64,000 bases of DNA from Pseudomonadota bacterium (GCA_014584465.1 JACTMU010000081.1:1-64000), one strand, 5' to 3'; positions 9,801 to 18,469 are shown, counted from the first letter of the stretch. The notes: generated from the letters alone by a model not told the origin. Program-made: numbers and translations.

Positions 9801-10357
9801 CGACGCTCAGGTCGATCCAGGCTAAAGAAGACAAGCTCTGAATCCTCACCAAAGGGATCACGTGCCAAATACCCTACGGTTTGAGAATCGACCCAAAAGG
9901 GCGAGAGAATGGTCTTCCCGTGCTCAGGAATGCAATGGGTCTCTTCGACCTTTGCCAGGGTAATCCAACACAACTCTCCTCGTGAGCTCCTCTCAAAAGA
10001 GACAAAGAGGAGTCTCGATCCATCTTGCCCGAAGCGAGGTTGATTGCCATCGACGGAGAGATCAAAAAGCGCCTTCTCTCGGCCTGTGGTGAGATCCTGC
10101 AGAAAGATGTGAGGTGCCAAGTCGACGGTTCGGGTGAATGCCAGCCACTGACCATCACGACTCACATCTCCCTGATGGTTGTCAAAGGGACCCACCGTCA
10201 CTTTGGTGGGCTGATGGAGCACAGAGACTGAGGAGATTGAGGCCCCACCACCCGCATGAGCAGAGGGCAAATCGATCCAAATCGACAGTTGCAAAATCAC
10301 GGACACCAGAATCATGGTGCCTTGCTGAAGCTGCCTACTCATTTGTGAAATCACCAT
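6815..10357 (-). CDS. Exported PD40 beta-propeller / TPR protein
   Basis: This very large exported protein (1180 aa) begins with a signal peptide ending near PSAHA. About residues 40-350 form TolB-like beta-propeller blades (DVSRDGQWLAFTR, QPRFGQDGSRLLFVSFE). The remaining ~800 residues are alpha-helical TPR-type repeats (ALLHQRAGNHSMANRFF, GYALFKLKRGEQASSIFKEVL). Such proteins act as periplasmic scaffolds; no enzymatic motif is seen. The start overlaps the end of the preceding lipoprotein gene, and a second ATG (10342) sits directly on that stop codon, so the pair is translationally coupled. With the AsmA-like gene it forms a three-gene envelope unit. The exact function is unknown. Confidence 0.8.
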   Translation of the reverse strand: MVISQMSRQLQQGTMILVSVILQLSIWIDLPSAHAGGGASISSVSVLHQPTKVTVGPFDNHQGDVSRDGQWLAFTRTVDLAPHIFLQDLTTGREKALFDLSVDGNQPRFGQDGSRLLFVSFERSSRGELCWITLAKVEETHCIPEHGKTILSPFWVDSQTVGYLARDPFGEDSELVFFSLDRPERRVIRRGKIWAPSMAEGGRYIVAFEDQTIHGELRRTMFLLDRHSLKQKELPWDLPGISGFAAIDDHEEYLYFSHYFNDTNRDRLIDGHDHSVLFRSKLSDLWTDQLRMPEQLTSAELDCNFPSPKGAYLYTSCAFEGSLDIYRLPREGMIPKEWGLEKLRRGYETLRSYQDRVLMSNVLRHRHCDQSGFKTFVDLLSNHLFSQEYFASVYYVQRILNHLSDSQNGGQDHEFWLLFLTYLHSEEIRHERDQGHLSFKSARHISGLLRRTENLKLRSQQNSGMKSLVLGHLYEVMERPQSAHRIWVQTRVEVMSSPIEHHLHFELAHKLFLSKKLDRKSLWSTYLQMANSSVLSHETRIYYAFRLLEEMEAMLSRRKDRVQQIELFLSEKVKTQKKMDSGTRALLEAELWVLKLMGASDSEKGANYSEHVKMVNVHRGDYFLSKAIYIRAITQFIKSDNYKYAQFVTTNWLRFAEPEDSEYIYAREQYRSSEIERGYWTLGEGRYQTSSGHFYGALSLTDDLESHYSFLVSKQLEGKLAQVGSLYENLKKRGVIGESLAFAESVIELLSLEEKGKSRDPSTMDGILKRVESIQGAQTSSTWHLLLGYLYLEKFFLQDKEVLDLSHRHLMLALDLGRNNVRVKATALMNLALLHQRAGNHSMANRFFSQRRELGFDHFEEFQRFSWFFARSLYYADLSKEALKVLSESVPDPSSSFHRAWLEKQGFYATVAQDFEEAHRIYVTLRKYENLLDEWTRIKVLYNHGYALFKLKRGEQASSIFKEVLRQLESRSDGKSDRLKLHLLGFLSQLEGAELAIKFKEERESLFVKVGSDLDRVSMKREWWFESRIKNQIQLAKLYLGKSDLAKSKESLSASLLLATEMAEESGEHLSRPIFEALSGYYLALVEERADAPSSQASELLSKTLREYERLGEGDATVAYRWLSLQVLKKANEIKSPSGRSMSGSSPFGELLASSNMKFLEATDPALAEKIRSRCLHLVH

Positions 10358-10580
10358 TCAACACATTCCAACTTCTCTTTTGAGAGGAGTCAACCTCTTG
10401 TCTTTGAAAGAAGGTCACCCCCTTGCGTTTCTCTTTGATCAAAAATGCGTCGTAAAGATCGGGCCAATCTCCTGAAGCCTCCTCCTCATGAATCGTATGG
10501 CGATCAATCACATAAACGGCAGGCGCACACCCAGACAAAACGGATGCGGCACAAGCTGATAAAAGACAAAAGAGTTTCAT
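10335..10580 (-). CDS. Small lipoprotein
   Basis: This 81-aa protein has a signal peptide and lipobox (ASVLSGCAP), followed by about 60 mostly polar residues with no recognised domain. It lies between the AsmA-like gene and the propeller-TPR gene and overlaps the latter by a few codons. It may therefore be the membrane anchor or partner of the propeller protein; this is inferred from context only. The ribosome site is AGGAGG upstream of the ATG. Confidence 0.75.
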   Translation of the reverse strand: MKLFCLLSACAASVLSGCAPAVYVIDRHTIHEEEASGDWPDLYDAFLIKEKRKGVTFFQRQEVDSSQKRSWNVLNGDFTNE

Positions 10581-10601
10581 ATGATCCTCCTACGCTGTTT
10601 A

Positions 10602-10636
10602 GTGTCTGGCGCGAAATGAGGTTTCTCGCCAAGCAC
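10602..10636. repeat. REP-like palindrome, copy 1
   Basis: A 35-base imperfect hairpin, GTGTCTGGCGCGAAA and its near complement TTTCTCGCCAAGCAC, lies between the AsmA-like and lipoprotein genes. One arm plus loop matches about 20 of 25 bases of a sequence at 48362-48386, so it belongs to a dispersed family. It may work as an attenuator or an mRNA-stability element in this operon. Confidence 0.5.
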
Positions 10637-10646
10637 CAAGTAAAGT

Positions 10647-13229
10647 TCACTCAATCATGCGCTCCTTGAGAGCTGCCGCAAGCAGTGTTGAAATTGGAAC
10701 AGCTCGAACCTCAAAATCGAGACGAACTGCACCCGCCAGCTTCAAAAAGAGATTCATAAACCCATTTTCGACCTGAATCTTAACCAAGATCGGATTGGCC
10801 AGTGACAACGCCTTTCGCATCTTGTTGATCTGAACATCTTCAAACTCTGGATCCACAATATTGAAGAGGGTGATCAACTGATCGGCCCCTATTTCATAAA
10901 GGTCCGTCCGACCACTGGCCATCGACTCGCTCAAATTAAGGACCCATGCGCTTCGACCGGCAACTCTGCGATCCTCACTTCCATGAATCTTCTTGATTCG
11001 ATCGGGTAGAACATCATTGAGTTTGATGTCAGAAAATCGCGCCAGCAGACCAACCTGGTACTTCTTTGGGTAGAGATCCAAATAGAGACTCCCACTCATC
11101 GAACCTCCACCTAAAACCAGATCAAATGAGTGAATCGTCAACATATTCTGGTTCAATGAAAAGGCACCTCCAAAGGGACCGTAGCTCTTCTCTTCAAAGC
11201 GAATCAGATCAACTGAAAGCTGATCCCTTTGATTTAAAAGAGGTTGAACTCGAAAAAAGTCAACTTTTTCAAAGACATTGACCGGAGCAATGTAGGGAAA
11301 AATATATCCGCTCTTGGCCACATCATGAGATGAACCCGAGCTCTTTTGGAGTCTCTCCTGAAACGGAACCATCCCCTTCAATCCGCGCAGCTCCCACTTT
11401 TTTGTTGCCAAATGAAATCGATCAAATCCAACGTTTCCTGCAACACTTAGAGCTCCCGACCTTTCAAGTGAAACTTGCCAGGGCACATGAAGGGTTCCCC
11501 AAAGCTTCACTCCATTTGGACGGATGGCTCCCTCGGGCAGCTTCAGTGTGAGAGTTCCTTCCGACTGAAACCACCCCCCATCTCCTCCCATAGTCCCTGA
11601 AAGGTCCACCCCCAACCATCCCGATTTGAGGTGGCTCCTCAGTTGCTCCAACCGCCACTGAGATTCGGGAGAGCCCACCAGTCTCATCTCCACAAAGAGG
11701 TCTCCCATCTCTTGGGGGCTCCCCAAGAGTCGCGAAAGTTCCCGATCCAGATGAAGCCCCTTTGCATCGCTTTTGAGATGAATGTTCCAAGGAGATTGAA
11801 AAAGGGAGTCGCTCTCGATTTCAACATCCAAAGAGGCTCCTTGCAGAGTCCCCTTTCCACTGTACTGAAGAGGAGGTAGCTCCAATGAGGCTTGCACCGT
11901 CAAACGAGAACCATCGATCCCATCGCCCCGCTCTTTTGGAAAAACTAAGGAAAGATCCAGATGAGCTTTCATCTGAACCTCGTCACTTAAAAAGAACTTT
12001 GAAAACTCTCTGAGGATCTCGTGGTTTATCTTCACATCACAATCTCCCATAAAATGGAGATTCGTTTCGCCAAATTCCATGGATCCAATCTTCAAATCAA
12101 TTCTGTTCTCCTCCGACTCAAGAGTGAGGCGCTTCAGTTCATTTCCTTCAGCTGCCACTCTCCATCTTGTCTTTTTCAAAAAACTCAGCTCCTCAGGAAG
12201 ATTTGAAATCTCTCCCTCCACGGAGAGATCCCCATGGAGTTCCCTTTTGCGAAGTCTTTGGTCGAGCTGAACCACAGCTTTGGATTGCAGTCCAATCGGC
12301 TGCAAGAATGGACCGAGATCGGAGTAGCGATCGATCTTGAGCTCAATCTCAACTTCAAAAGAATCCCTTCGATAATTCTTGGCACCCAACTGTAAATCCA
12401 GAGAGTCGAGTCGACGTCGATGATTCAACTCCCGCAGCTCCACCTGATGCGCCTTCACATTCAAATCCGCACGCTCGCTCTTTCCGAAATTAACTTGTAA
12501 AGAACTTATGAACTCTCCGGAGATTTCCCGATCGAGCCTCTCTCCCCGCTTTGTGGAATGAAAAAGAAGAGGATCTTCTTGAGGAAGACGAAGCTTCATC
12601 GATCCCAAGAGGAACTGATCGTGACCTGCCTCAACCTGATTCAACTCCAAATGACCTCTTGCGATTTTTATGAGTGAAGAGTTTTGATTCCCTCCTGAAA
12701 CCACCATCTCCAACGAAGCGTTCAAATCGGTTACATTTAAGTTTTGAACCAAGAGATTCACAGGCAACTCGGCAAGTATACCTTGATAAGGTTGAACAAA
12801 CTCCGTTACGGTTTGAAATGAGGATTCCTCACTCTCTGAATCGACTTTGGCAACCATGCGTCCATCAAGACGAACTCCTTGGATGGAGCCCCTTTGAATG
12901 ACGATGCTCTTGGCAAGAAGCTTAAGAAGATCATACTCAAGGCGCATCTCATCAATTTCAAGATCAACCTCTCTCCCCTCTTCACTCTCAATTTTAATCT
13001 TTAACCCGCGAACTTCGAAAGCAGGGTAGAGCCTTCCTGAGTCCGAATGGAGCTCCTTCAACCCCAGGGATCCACTTTGGGGAAGGCCAGATACAATCTC
13101 CATCGCCTTCTGAAATGCCCCCTCGGTCTGAATGTATCGAAAGGCACCATAGACAACTCCTGCAAGAAGAGCCACCAACAATACTCCTCCGAGCAGAATG
13201 GTGATCGTCCATCGTCGCAGTCTCCCCAC
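10647..13229 (-). CDS. AsmA-like inner-membrane/periplasmic protein
   Basis: This 860-aa protein has one N-terminal membrane helix (about residues 8-30). A long beta-rich periplasmic part follows, of the AsmA/TamB-like repeating-groove type, with many amphipathic beta strands such as LDSLDLQLGAKNYRRDSFEVEIELKI. A C-terminal AsmA-like part (VLGGGSMSGSLYLDLYPKKY) closes it. AsmA-like proteins are thought to bridge the periplasm and carry phospholipids to the outer membrane; family membership is judged from pattern only. The start is GTG, two bases after the mpl stop, so the two are coupled. Downstream come the small lipoprotein and propeller-TPR genes. Confidence 0.7.
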   Translation of the reverse strand: MGRLRRWTITILLGGVLLVALLAGVVYGAFRYIQTEGAFQKAMEIVSGLPQSGSLGLKELHSDSGRLYPAFEVRGLKIKIESEEGREVDLEIDEMRLEYDLLKLLAKSIVIQRGSIQGVRLDGRMVAKVDSESEESSFQTVTEFVQPYQGILAELPVNLLVQNLNVTDLNASLEMVVSGGNQNSSLIKIARGHLELNQVEAGHDQFLLGSMKLRLPQEDPLLFHSTKRGERLDREISGEFISSLQVNFGKSERADLNVKAHQVELRELNHRRRLDSLDLQLGAKNYRRDSFEVEIELKIDRYSDLGPFLQPIGLQSKAVVQLDQRLRKRELHGDLSVEGEISNLPEELSFLKKTRWRVAAEGNELKRLTLESEENRIDLKIGSMEFGETNLHFMGDCDVKINHEILREFSKFFLSDEVQMKAHLDLSLVFPKERGDGIDGSRLTVQASLELPPLQYSGKGTLQGASLDVEIESDSLFQSPWNIHLKSDAKGLHLDRELSRLLGSPQEMGDLFVEMRLVGSPESQWRLEQLRSHLKSGWLGVDLSGTMGGDGGWFQSEGTLTLKLPEGAIRPNGVKLWGTLHVPWQVSLERSGALSVAGNVGFDRFHLATKKWELRGLKGMVPFQERLQKSSGSSHDVAKSGYIFPYIAPVNVFEKVDFFRVQPLLNQRDQLSVDLIRFEEKSYGPFGGAFSLNQNMLTIHSFDLVLGGGSMSGSLYLDLYPKKYQVGLLARFSDIKLNDVLPDRIKKIHGSEDRRVAGRSAWVLNLSESMASGRTDLYEIGADQLITLFNIVDPEFEDVQINKMRKALSLANPILVKIQVENGFMNLFLKLAGAVRLDFEVRAVPISTLLAAALKERMIE

Positions 13230-13231
13230 AC

Positions 13232-14623
13232 CTACCCCACAAGACTCTTATAGAGACCATCAAAGCCGCCATTGCTCATCACAGCGGCAACATCACCAGA
13301 TCGCCCGTGCTTGCGAAGCAAATTCAGGATCTCCTCGTTCGATGAGGTCACCCATGCCGAAACCCCATCCGTTCGAAGCTCCTCCACGAGTCGGTCCGAT
13401 GAAAATCTTTCTCCTTCGGCTATCTTCGTCTGGTCAAATGGTTTTGAAATAAGAACAAAGTCTGCTTTTGAGAAGGCCCTTCGGTACTCATTTTGAAAGA
13501 CATTTCTCCTTGAAGTTGCCGAACGGGGCTCAAAGATGGCCAAGATCTTAGATTGAGGATAGCGCTCTTTGAGAGCCTCAATGGTCAACTCCACCGCGGT
13601 AGGATGGTGGGCAAAGTCCTCCATAATGGTGATGCCCTGGTAGGCACCGATGATCTCTTGTCGACGCTTCACACCCTGAAAGCTCTCTATAGCCCCTACC
13701 GCCTCTTTCCAATCCCACTTGAGTTCAGAGGCGAGCGCCAGAGCTGCCAAACTGTTGAGCACATTGTATCGCCCGATCACATTGAGCTTGCAACGACCAA
13801 GATGTGCCCCCCGCCCCATAACATCAAACTCTCCCGATTGAGGTCTCCAATTTCTCGCATGATAATCTCCACTCTCCCACCCAAAGGTCACAATGGGTGC
13901 CACAGCCTTCTGCAAAACCGAGGCGACATTTGGATCACCATGACGGGCCACAATCACACCATCTTGGGGGACTCGCTCGATCGCCATCTCAAATGCTCTT
14001 AATACCGCATCGAGATCCTTGTAGATATCGGCATGATCGAACTCAATACTTCCTAAGATGAGATACTTTGGGCGGTAGTAGATAAACTTTGGCACCTTAT
14101 CGAAGAAGGCCGTGTCATACTCATCACCCTCAATGACAAAGTATCTCCCATGAGGAATTTCAAAAGATCGACCAAGGTTCTTTGGAACGCCACCCACCAT
14201 GTAACCAGGACGATGACCACACTGAGTGGCAACCCAAGCCATCATGGCCGTCGTCGTCGATTTACCGTGTGTGCCCGCCACCACAATGTTCTCTGTGCGA
14301 TTCAAAACGAAGCGTTCAAGGGCCTTCGGAAGACTCGTGTAGGCAATGTTGGACTCAAGAAGCGCCTTGGCCTCTTCATTGCTTCGAGAGATGACATTCC
14401 CCACAATGACCAAATCGGGTCGCGGCTCCAAATTTTCGGCTCGATACCCATTTAGAATTGAAATCCCAAGACCCCGCAAAACATCCGACATGGGAGGGTA
14501 GACATTTTGATCACTTCCGGAAATCTGATACCCCTGCTCCTTGAGCAAACCTGCAAGACTTGCCATCGCCGTGCCACAAATGCCCATCAGATGAATATGG
14601 GCTCCCCGTTTGAGTTCTTCCAT
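13232..14623 (-). CDS. mpl: UDP-N-acetylmuramate:L-alanyl-gamma-D-glutamyl-meso-diaminopimelate ligase
   Basis: This cytoplasmic Mur-ligase-family enzyme attaches the recycled murein tripeptide to UDP-MurNAc. At 463 aa it is the usual Mpl length. The order is an N-terminal Rossmann domain (HLMGICGTAMASLAGLLKEQG), the ATP-binding loop GTHGKSTTTAMM, the central metal/ATP region (EGDEYDTAFFDK) and a C-terminal domain with ILAIFEPRSATSRR. Mpl is separated from MurC by the distinctive GDEYDTAFFDK and FEPRS segments. Upstream on the same strand lie an LD-carboxypeptidase and a penicillin-binding-type hydrolase, which fits a murein-recycling operon. A 138-bp gap before the gene may hold its own promoter. 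Confidence 0.93.
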   Translation of the reverse strand: MEELKRGAHIHLMGICGTAMASLAGLLKEQGYQISGSDQNVYPPMSDVLRGLGISILNGYRAENLEPRPDLVIVGNVISRSNEEAKALLESNIAYTSLPKALERFVLNRTENIVVAGTHGKSTTTAMMAWVATQCGHRPGYMVGGVPKNLGRSFEIPHGRYFVIEGDEYDTAFFDKVPKFIYYRPKYLILGSIEFDHADIYKDLDAVLRAFEMAIERVPQDGVIVARHGDPNVASVLQKAVAPIVTFGWESGDYHARNWRPQSGEFDVMGRGAHLGRCKLNVIGRYNVLNSLAALALASELKWDWKEAVGAIESFQGVKRRQEIIGAYQGITIMEDFAHHPTAVELTIEALKERYPQSKILAIFEPRSATSRRNVFQNEYRRAFSKADFVLISKPFDQTKIAEGERFSSDRLVEELRTDGVSAWVTSSNEEILNLLRKHGRSGDVAAVMSNGGFDGLYKSLVG

Positions 14624-14761
14624 CGTTCTTCTACCCCAACCTGTCGCTTTGATGTGTTACCGCAGCCCATCCACAAAACTCTATGAGGGCAATCTTACTC
14701 TTGCAACACTCTACTTCGAAAATTTCTACGACACAACTTGCTGCAGTTCGTGCCACTCCCC

Positions 14762-15805
14762 TCATTTGAGACTGGTTGCGATCAGGTTGTGGATGATGGG
14801 GCGGAGAGCACGAAAAGAGGTGTTTTCACGATCTGGATGGACACGATTGGAGAGAATGGTCACAAGAAGGTCTCTTTTGGGGTCAAGCCAAAGCGAGGTT
14901 CCCGTAAATCCAGTATGCCCCACGGATCGAAGAGAGAAGAGTCGACCACTGCTCGAAAAATCTTTAGACGGGAGCATGAAGCCCAGCGCCCAATCGCCTA
15001 CTTTTCGTTCAGTTGCACGTCGACAAAACTTACGAACCGTCGATGGACTCCCCAACCGACTTCGTTTTCCTAAGACAAAACCTTTGCGCAGCTCCAGCCC
15101 CCAGCGTGAGAGGTCCTCGATCGGCCCAAAGAGCCCCGCATTGGTTGAGACCCCGCCCAAAGCCCACGCATTGTCATCGTCGACCTCACCCTGAAGGATC
15201 TTGCTTCGCCATGAAGAGTAGGAGGTTGGTGCATAGAGTTTCCGATCATAGACAGGGCGATTGTGACGATGAAAATGGGTCTCCTCAAGACCCAGCTTAC
15301 GACTGAAACTCTTCCAGAGGTCAGAAAGAGATTCCTCATTGACCTCTTGAAGAATCAGTCCAAGGGTCAAAAAACCAAGACATGAGTAGACCGATTGAGA
15401 TGAAATTTTAGGAGAGGTCCGCTCAAACAGGAGCCCACGAAGCTCTCTCCAAGAAAAGAGGGGTTGTTGCCGCTTCAATTCTAAATAAAATGGATAAGTT
15501 GGTTCAAAACCGGCGGTATGGGTCAAAAGATGAACGATCTTAACCTTCGGCGAGGGAAAGTCAGGAAGATAGTTCACAACAGTTTTATTGAGATCCACTC
15601 TTTTCTCTTCAAAAGCCCTCATCATTTGACTCACAGTAAAGACGATCTTTGTGAGCGAGGCCCAATCATAAAAGCGATAGCACTTGCCAATTTGAAGATC
15701 CGCTCGAAGCCTCCCGCGCAGATGGACTTGAAGGGTGACCCCTGGAGTCACTCCTTCGATTGCAGGCAATAGGGCTGAATGAAGCTTGCGTTCTAGAGGA
15801 TTCAT
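14762..15805 (-). CDS. Serine hydrolase of the beta-lactamase/PBP (class C-like) family
   Basis: This 347-aa protein has the active-site SxxK as ASLTKI near residue 50. A Tyr motif at YSCLGF sits where YxN is usual, so Asn is replaced by Cys. The third box reads HTGFTG in place of KTG. This set is typical of EstB-like esterases and D-aminopeptidase/carboxypeptidase relatives rather than true resistance enzymes. No clear signal peptide is present. Its ATGA start overlaps the end of the LD-carboxypeptidase gene, so it probably acts on the same murein fragments. Drug resistance should not be assumed. Confidence 0.8.
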   Translation of the reverse strand: MNPLERKLHSALLPAIEGVTPGVTLQVHLRGRLRADLQIGKCYRFYDWASLTKIVFTVSQMMRAFEEKRVDLNKTVVNYLPDFPSPKVKIVHLLTHTAGFEPTYPFYLELKRQQPLFSWRELRGLLFERTSPKISSQSVYSCLGFLTLGLILQEVNEESLSDLWKSFSRKLGLEETHFHRHNRPVYDRKLYAPTSYSSWRSKILQGEVDDDNAWALGGVSTNAGLFGPIEDLSRWGLELRKGFVLGKRSRLGSPSTVRKFCRRATERKVGDWALGFMLPSKDFSSSGRLFSLRSVGHTGFTGTSLWLDPKRDLLVTILSNRVHPDRENTSFRALRPIIHNLIATSLK

Positions 15806-16719
15806 TTCACTCCTGTGTCAACGACAACATAGGGATCTTCACCTAAATGAAGCTCTGTGAATGTTCGTAAAGGAAGTGGTTTTTGAACTCTTCCGTGTCC
15901 AGAAGGAACTCCGGAGAGAACAGGGACCGAGCTTGTCTTTGCAAATTCACGCAACACTTTTGGCCACAACTTCTTTCCATCCTTCTCCTCTCCTCCCGAA
16001 AACTGACCGAAGAGAATGGCTCGAGCACGACGAAATATTCCAGCCTGCTCCATCTGCACGAGCATCCGATCCACACGGTATCCTCGCTCTCCAATATCTT
16101 CAAAAAAGAGGATCTGACCCTCTCCATGAATCTGCCATGGAGTTCCCAAAGTTGACTGAACCACAGTGAGGTTCCCTCCGTAAATCTCGCCCTTCACGGC
16201 CCGAGGACGTCGAGCCGCCATATTCAAAGGTTTTAACCTGTAAGTCACTTGATCCAAATTTCCAAAGAGAACTCTCTTCACCGATGGATCCAAACCAGAC
16301 TCTTTCCCCAATCTTTCAAGAAGTGGACCATGAAGGGTCGGCCAACCCCAGCGCTGATTGAGAAAGAGGTGAATCGATGTAACATCACTGTAACCTAAAA
16401 AAATCTTCGTTTGTGATGGTCGTTTCCATCGGCTCAACGAGGGGAGCAATCGTATGGATCCATACCCTCCACGAATCGCCCATACAAGTCGACTTTCAGG
16501 TGAAAGGAGGGCCTCTTTCAAATGTTGCATTCGCACGGGATCGCTATTGGAACAGAGACCTCTCCCCCTGAAGAGGTTTCGAGGCACACGCACCTGAAGC
16601 CCCCATCGCTTCAATGCTTCGACACTCTTTTCAAGTTCGTCGTTTGAACATCTGGAGCCCGGTGCGACCACATCGACCACATCACCACACTGAATCGGAG
16701 ACCACGACGATGCTTTCAT
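15802..16719 (-). CDS. ldcA: Muramoyltetrapeptide LD-carboxypeptidase (LdcA/MccF family, S66)
   Basis: This cytoplasmic peptidase removes the terminal D-Ala from recycled tetrapeptides, making the tripeptide that Mpl uses. The Ser of the catalytic triad is in LGYSDVTSIHLF (about residue 120), the Glu in FFEDIGERGYRVDRM, and the His in GVPSGHGR. At 305 aa it is a normal size. It lies nine bases behind the CBS gene and overlaps the serine-hydrolase gene by an ATGA. The protein starts MKASSWSPIQCGDVV, with no leader. Confidence 0.9.
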   Translation of the reverse strand: MKASSWSPIQCGDVVDVVAPGSRCSNDELEKSVEALKRWGLQVRVPRNLFRGRGLCSNSDPVRMQHLKEALLSPESRLVWAIRGGYGSIRLLPSLSRWKRPSQTKIFLGYSDVTSIHLFLNQRWGWPTLHGPLLERLGKESGLDPSVKRVLFGNLDQVTYRLKPLNMAARRPRAVKGEIYGGNLTVVQSTLGTPWQIHGEGQILFFEDIGERGYRVDRMLVQMEQAGIFRRARAILFGQFSGGEEKDGKKLWPKVLREFAKTSSVPVLSGVPSGHGRVQKPLPLRTFTELHLGEDPYVVVDTGVK

Positions 16720-16728
16720 GAAAAGTGA

Positions 16729-17238
16729 CTAGATGCCAGATTGACTTAAGAGGTCCGCAACCTTCCCCAACCCCAACTTGATCGCAAGTTTGTTAAAGTG
16801 GAGTCCACCATCATCTTCGTGCAACAAAAGTCGCTTAAGGACCACAAGTAGATCCGTCTCAGTAATGATTCCCACAACTTTCTTCGAAGAGGCCTCGGTC
16901 ACCACCACGGCTCCTACTTTGTGATCGACAATGCAATTTACAACATCAATAAGTTCTGCTTGAGGCTCAATGGTTTCAACCTCAAGGGACATGTAATCCT
17001 TCACCTGCCAGTTTTGTTCCAAACCAAAGGCAACGGGCCTCTGATCCTCGGGGTCAACCATGGCCACCTGAACCGCGCGCTGAATGTCTCGATCCGAAAG
17101 AAGACCTACGAGTTCACCATCTTGGACTACCGGAAGGTGCCTACACCCCAAATCGGACATGAGCTGGGAGGCCTCGACCAAACTTGATTCTGGGTCTACC
17201 ACCACCACCTCTTTTGTCATCGTTCCCGAAACCTTCAT
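16729..17238 (-). CDS. CBS-domain pair protein
   Basis: This stand-alone protein of 169 aa consists of two CBS motifs. The first covers about residues 1-60 (MTKEVVVVDPESSLVEASQLM, GLLSDRDIQRAV) and the second about 75-140 (VGAVVVTEASSKKVVGIITETDLL). CBS pairs bind adenine nucleotides and switch the activity of partners. Here it lies nine bases before ldcA and behind a cNMP-binding protein and a response regulator. It may link nucleotide state to the murein-recycling genes, which is inference. The ribosome site is GAGGAGGAAT. Confidence 0.88.
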   Translation of the reverse strand: MKVSGTMTKEVVVVDPESSLVEASQLMSDLGCRHLPVVQDGELVGLLSDRDIQRAVQVAMVDPEDQRPVAFGLEQNWQVKDYMSLEVETIEPQAELIDVVNCIVDHKVGAVVVTEASSKKVVGIITETDLLVVLKRLLLHEDDGGLHFNKLAIKLGLGKVADLLSQSGI

Positions 17239-17333
17239 AGATTCCTCCTCTGCACGGGGTGCCTAAGAACTTCCTCCGAGCTGTCCAAAAATCTGGTCCC
17301 AATGTTACGACAACAATAATCGTGAGATGGCAA

Positions 17334-18458
17334 TTACGCAACCAATTTGAATCCGCAATTGCCGCAGAATTTTTGTCCCTCCGTAAATTCCACCTGGCAG
17401 TCGGGGCAGATGCATGCGCCTCCACTCTTCTCATCCGATTTTTTCTCTTCAAGATCTACAAACCCCTTGGCATTCCACTGGTCGATTTCATGGATGATCT
17501 GCCAATAGGCACTGACCTTGGCAAACTCTTGACGATCAATGGAGAGCAATAGACCCTTGTCCTGACTCTTTCGCTGAACGAGTAACCCCTTTTTCTCCAA
17601 GAGATCCAAATGCGTTGCCTTGAGATCAATGCGATAGCGGGCTTTGAGATCAGAAAGAAGCTGCTCGTAAGGCAGCTGGGTGGCCCCTTTAAAATCTGGT
17701 GCGAGCCCTTCGCTAAGCTCTACGAGAGCCTTTGCAAGAGTCATGGCCATTGGATCCACATGGATGATTTCGTTGGGGCCGGATTTGTAAAAATGAAATT
17801 GATAAAAATCGGCAAACCCTTCAATGAACTGAGGGTCCTTGATTTTGATCACGTCAAGAACGCTCTCTCCCTCTTCGGTTTGCGAAAATTGAAACTCCAC
17901 ATAACCCAATTTTTGAAGCAGATCCAAAGCCCCTCGAATGCGATCCACGGTTTCGAGAAACATCCGATATCCATAGACACGAAGGGAGTTCCACGAAACC
18001 GCGACACTGTCGGCTTCCCGCTTTCCAAAGTGATTCCCAAGAACACCAATCAGACCAAAGACGCGCGCAACCATCTTCTGTGGACAAGGGCTGTTGTCCA
18101 TCTCCAACTTCATCGAACGAACTTGACCGCGGGAATCATGAAGCAGTCCCATCACTCCCTTTAGAAAAAGCTTCATCAGCGCATCAGAGCCTTCGACTCT
18201 GGGTTTCAGTACCTTAAAGGATACCTCGAGGACGACCGAAGGCACCGCGGATTCGGCAGTGAAGAGGCTTTTGGATTGCTGATACAACCCATGTTCTCCC
18301 AATACCTGACCTGCCACGACATTGGCCACTTCAACCCGGTGCCCCGAGCGTTCTTGATAGAGCGAAAATCGACCCGATTTTACTAGGTAGAAGCTCTCAA
18401 CGACCTGCCCCTCCTTAAAAAGAACTTCACCCTTCTTAAGTTCCTTTAAATTCTCCAC
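17334..18458 (-). CDS. Cyclic-nucleotide-binding-domain protein with C-terminal zinc ribbon
   Basis: This 374-aa cytoplasmic protein has a Crp-type cNMP domain at about residues 5-95 (KKGEVLFKEGQVVESFYLVKSG, GQVLGEHGL). A helical middle section of ~230 residues contains winged-helix-like pieces (LLSDLKARYRIDLKATHLDLLEKKGLLVQ). The C-terminus is a zinc ribbon with two CxxC pairs (CICPDCQVEFTEGQKFCGNCG). The phosphate-binding GE...R...A motif of true cAMP binders is not clearly complete. The architecture suggests a regulator or adaptor. It follows the response-regulator gene by 11 bases, so the two are probably co-transcribed. Confidence 0.8.
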   Translation of the reverse strand: MENLKELKKGEVLFKEGQVVESFYLVKSGRFSLYQERSGHRVEVANVVAGQVLGEHGLYQQSKSLFTAESAVPSVVLEVSFKVLKPRVEGSDALMKLFLKGVMGLLHDSRGQVRSMKLEMDNSPCPQKMVARVFGLIGVLGNHFGKREADSVAVSWNSLRVYGYRMFLETVDRIRGALDLLQKLGYVEFQFSQTEEGESVLDVIKIKDPQFIEGFADFYQFHFYKSGPNEIIHVDPMAMTLAKALVELSEGLAPDFKGATQLPYEQLLSDLKARYRIDLKATHLDLLEKKGLLVQRKSQDKGLLLSIDRQEFAKVSAYWQIIHEIDQWNAKGFVDLEEKKSDEKSGGACICPDCQVEFTEGQKFCGNCGFKLVA

Positions 18459-18469
18459 AATGATCCCTC

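Noticed and set aside
14762-15805. Antibiotic-resistance beta-lactamase
   Set aside because: The YxN and KTG boxes are altered (YSC, HTG), no export signal is seen and the context is murein recycling, so a resistance role is not supported.
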